A stretch of DNA of 64,000 bases from Streptomyces fulvorobeus (lineage in GTDB: Bacteria; Actinomycetota; Actinomycetes; Streptomycetales; Streptomycetaceae), in contig NZ_BLWC01000001.1 in the NCBI RefSeq assembly GCF_013167895.1, forward strand, positions 2,542,001 through 2,606,000. Direction: 5' to 3'. Each line of letters opens with the position of its first letter. Positions within the stretch are counted from its first letter, which is position 1. The position numbers and the translations under genes were made by a program. The notes beneath the pieces are model-generated. The model did not search any database. It saw only the letters and a list, made by a program, of their open reading frames with translations, and was not told the DNA's origin. This document shows, in pieces, positions 62,616 to 64,000 of this stretch.

Positions 62616-64000
62616 GCGACAGCTCCTTCGGTCCGTGCCTTGTCACCCTCGGCGGCGCCCGGCTTCCGTGGCCGGACCACCTCGTACTCCGCCAGGTCCA
62701 CCGACCGCGTCGCCCTGCGGAACTCGGCGGTCGTGCCCGGCCAGACGGTGGTGTTGCGCCCCTCGGAGTCGAGGTACCAGCTGGTGCAGCCTCCGGTGTT
62801 CCACACGGTGCGCCGCATCCGCTCCTGGACCCGGTGGTTCCACGCCGTCACCGCCGACTGCCGCGCGCCCAGTGCGGCACGTCCGCCCAGGGCGTCCAGC
62901 CGGCGCAGGTAGTCGGCCATGTAGTTCAGCTGGGACTCGATCATCAGGATCATGGAGGAGTTGCCGAGTCCGGTGTTGGGGCCGATGATCGTCATCCAGT
63001 TGGGGAAGCCGACCGCGGTCGCGCCGCGCAGCGCCTCCATGCCGCCCTTCCAGTGCTCGGCGAGCGTGATGCCGTCGGCGCCGACGACCCGTTCCGCGAT
63101 CGGCATGTCCGTCACGTGGAAGCCGGTGCCGAAGATGATCGCGTCGACCTCGGTCTCCGTACCGTCGGATGCCACGACGGTGGAGCCGCGCACCTCGGTC
63201 AGGCCGGCGGCGACCACGTCCACGTTGGGCTCGGCGAGCGCCGGGTAGTAGGCGCTGGACAGCAGGATGCGCTTGCAGCCGATGCGGTACGAGGGCGTCA
63301 GCTTGGCCCGCAGCACCGGGTCCTTGACCGACCGGGCGATGTTGGCCTTGGCGACGCGTTCCACCAGGCCGAGCCGGTCCGGGTGTTTGGTGAAGGCGCT
63401 GACCTGCAACTCCCTGATTCCCCAGAGCAGTCCGCGACGGGCGGTGCCGGTGAGGGGCAGCACGCGGTGGAGCCACTTCTCGGCGCCGCTGATGGCCCGG
63501 TCCATCCGGGGCATGACCCACGGCGGGGTGCGCTGGAAGAGCGTGACCTTGGCGGCCTTCGGCTGGATGGCCGGGACGATCTGGATGGCGGAGGCGCCGG
63601 TCCCGACCATCGCGACGCGCTTGCCCGTCAGGTCGTAGCCGTGGTCCCAGCGCGCCGAGTGGAAGACCTTGCCGGGGAATCCGGCGAGCCCGGGGATGTC
63701 CGGCATCTTGGGGTCGGAGAGCGGACCGGTCGCCGAGACGACGGCGTCCGCGGTGAGGACGGCGCCGTTGGCGCACTCGATGCGCCAGTACAGCTCGTCG
63801 TTGTCCCAGCGCATCACGGTCACTTCGTGGTCGAGCCTGATGTGCGGACGCAGACCGAAGGTGTCGGCGACGTGCTCCAGGTAGGCCCGGATGTGCTCCT
63901 GCCCGGAGAAGGTGCGCGGCCAGTCCGGGTTGGGGGCGAACGAGAACGAGTACAGGTGGGACGGTACATCGCAGGCGCAGCCCGGATAGCTGTTGTCGCG
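62612..64000 (-). CDS. Flavin-containing (Baeyer-Villiger-type) monooxygenase, N-terminus beyond the window
   Basis: The last 462 codons are present; the frame is open to the right edge. The first visible segment contains YPGCACDVPSHLYSFSFAPN, typical of the BVMO/MymA group after the FAD site. FHSARWDHGYDLTGKRVAMV contains the diagnostic F-x-G/S-x-x-x-H-x-x-x-W/D-type BVMO fingerprint, followed by the NADPH site VGTGASAIQIVP. Later GTGFHVTDMP and GPNTGLGNSSMILMIESQ fit this group. The family inserts oxygen next to ketones or oxidises fatty compounds. It is the first known member of an overlap operon with hydrolase and SDR genes. Confidence 0.92.
   Translation of the reverse strand, partial: RDNSYPGCACDVPSHLYSFSFAPNPDWPRTFSGQEHIRAYLEHVADTFGLRPHIRLDHEVTVMRWDNDELYWRIECANGAVLTADAVVSATGPLSDPKMPDIPGLAGFPGKVFHSARWDHGYDLTGKRVAMVGTGASAIQIVPAIQPKAAKVTLFQRTPPWVMPRMDRAISGAEKWLHRVLPLTGTARRGLLWGIRELQVSAFTKHPDRLGLVERVAKANIARSVKDPVLRAKLTPSYRIGCKRILLSSAYYPALAEPNVDVVAAGLTEVRGSTVVASDGTETEVDAIIFGTGFHVTDMPIAERVVGADGITLAEHWKGGMEALRGATAVGFPNWMTIIGPNTGLGNSSMILMIESQLNYMADYLRRLDALGGRAALGARQSAVTAWNHRVQERMRRTVWNTGGCTSWYLDSEGRNTTVWPGTTAEFRRATRSVDLAEYEVVRPRKPGAAEGDKARTEGAVA

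Overview
The window is chromosomal DNA from a Streptomyces or very close relative. Evidence: very high GC with G/C in nearly every third codon position, many GTG starts with GGAGG-type ribosome binding sites, ATGA/GTGA stop-start overlaps, an SsgA-like sporulation protein, a galT-galE-galK operon and an Rpf-type muralytic enzyme. From memory, gene order (mfd, ABC pair, tRNA-Gln, glmU, prs, ctc/rplY, pth, ppc, galTEK, ispE, rsmA, rpfB, tatD, rsmI, pmt, nikMNQO, ssgE) follows the conserved core of Streptomyces chromosomes; no search was run. I see no insertion sequence, integrase, prophage or CRISPR array.

Layout. 1-7.4 kb: end of an ATP-binding protein gene, mfd, and a MacB/FtsX-type ABC pair. 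7.7-10.4 kb: a drug-efflux-type MFS protein and a coiled-coil protein. 10.5-15.3 kb: two divergent two-gene units pairing nucleic-acid-deaminase-fold proteins with SUKH/SMI1/Imm35 immunity-type domains; this is the least understood part of the window. 15.3-21.6 kb: an orphan histidine kinase, tRNA-Gln, glmU, prs, rplY and pth (cell-wall precursor, PRPP and translation functions), with a striking inverted-repeat region before rplY. 21.6-28.4 kb: ppc, a fatty-acid desaturase coupled to a TetR regulator, a TamR-like MarR regulator, an orphan response regulator and a GNAT acetyltransferase. 28.4-33.8 kb: galactose region, with galTEK divergent from an SSS-family symporter and a 95-residue membrane protein. 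33.8-40.4 kb: a degenerate response regulator, two paralogous membrane-anchored beta-propellers and an ABC-F ATPase. 40.5-46.2 kb: ispE-rsmA-rpfB overlap operon, tatD, a zinc ribbon protein and rsmI. 46.2-53.2 kb: protein O-mannosyltransferase, SDR, serine hydrolase, and a metal-uptake ECF operon (nikMN-nikQ-nikO) that runs without gaps into an OhrR-like regulator and carries a Nur-box-like site upstream. 53.4-60.7 kb: ssgE, an MMPL exporter with its TetR regulator, and a divergent tricorn protease sharing a double operator. 60.8-64 kb: a mymA-like trio (SDR, alpha/beta hydrolase, Baeyer-Villiger-type monooxygenase cut by the window edge).

Sequence quality. Five minus-strand genes (SUKH-4/deaminase, SMI1/KNR4, galE, one beta-propeller, rpfB) are interrupted by seven single-base frameshifts. 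Each is repaired by adding one base to a run of four or five G (C on the coding strand). Where it can be tested, the repaired frame regains a family-typical end or an exact ATGA overlap. I read these as probable homopolymer errors in the assembly rather than true pseudogenes, but this needs raw reads.
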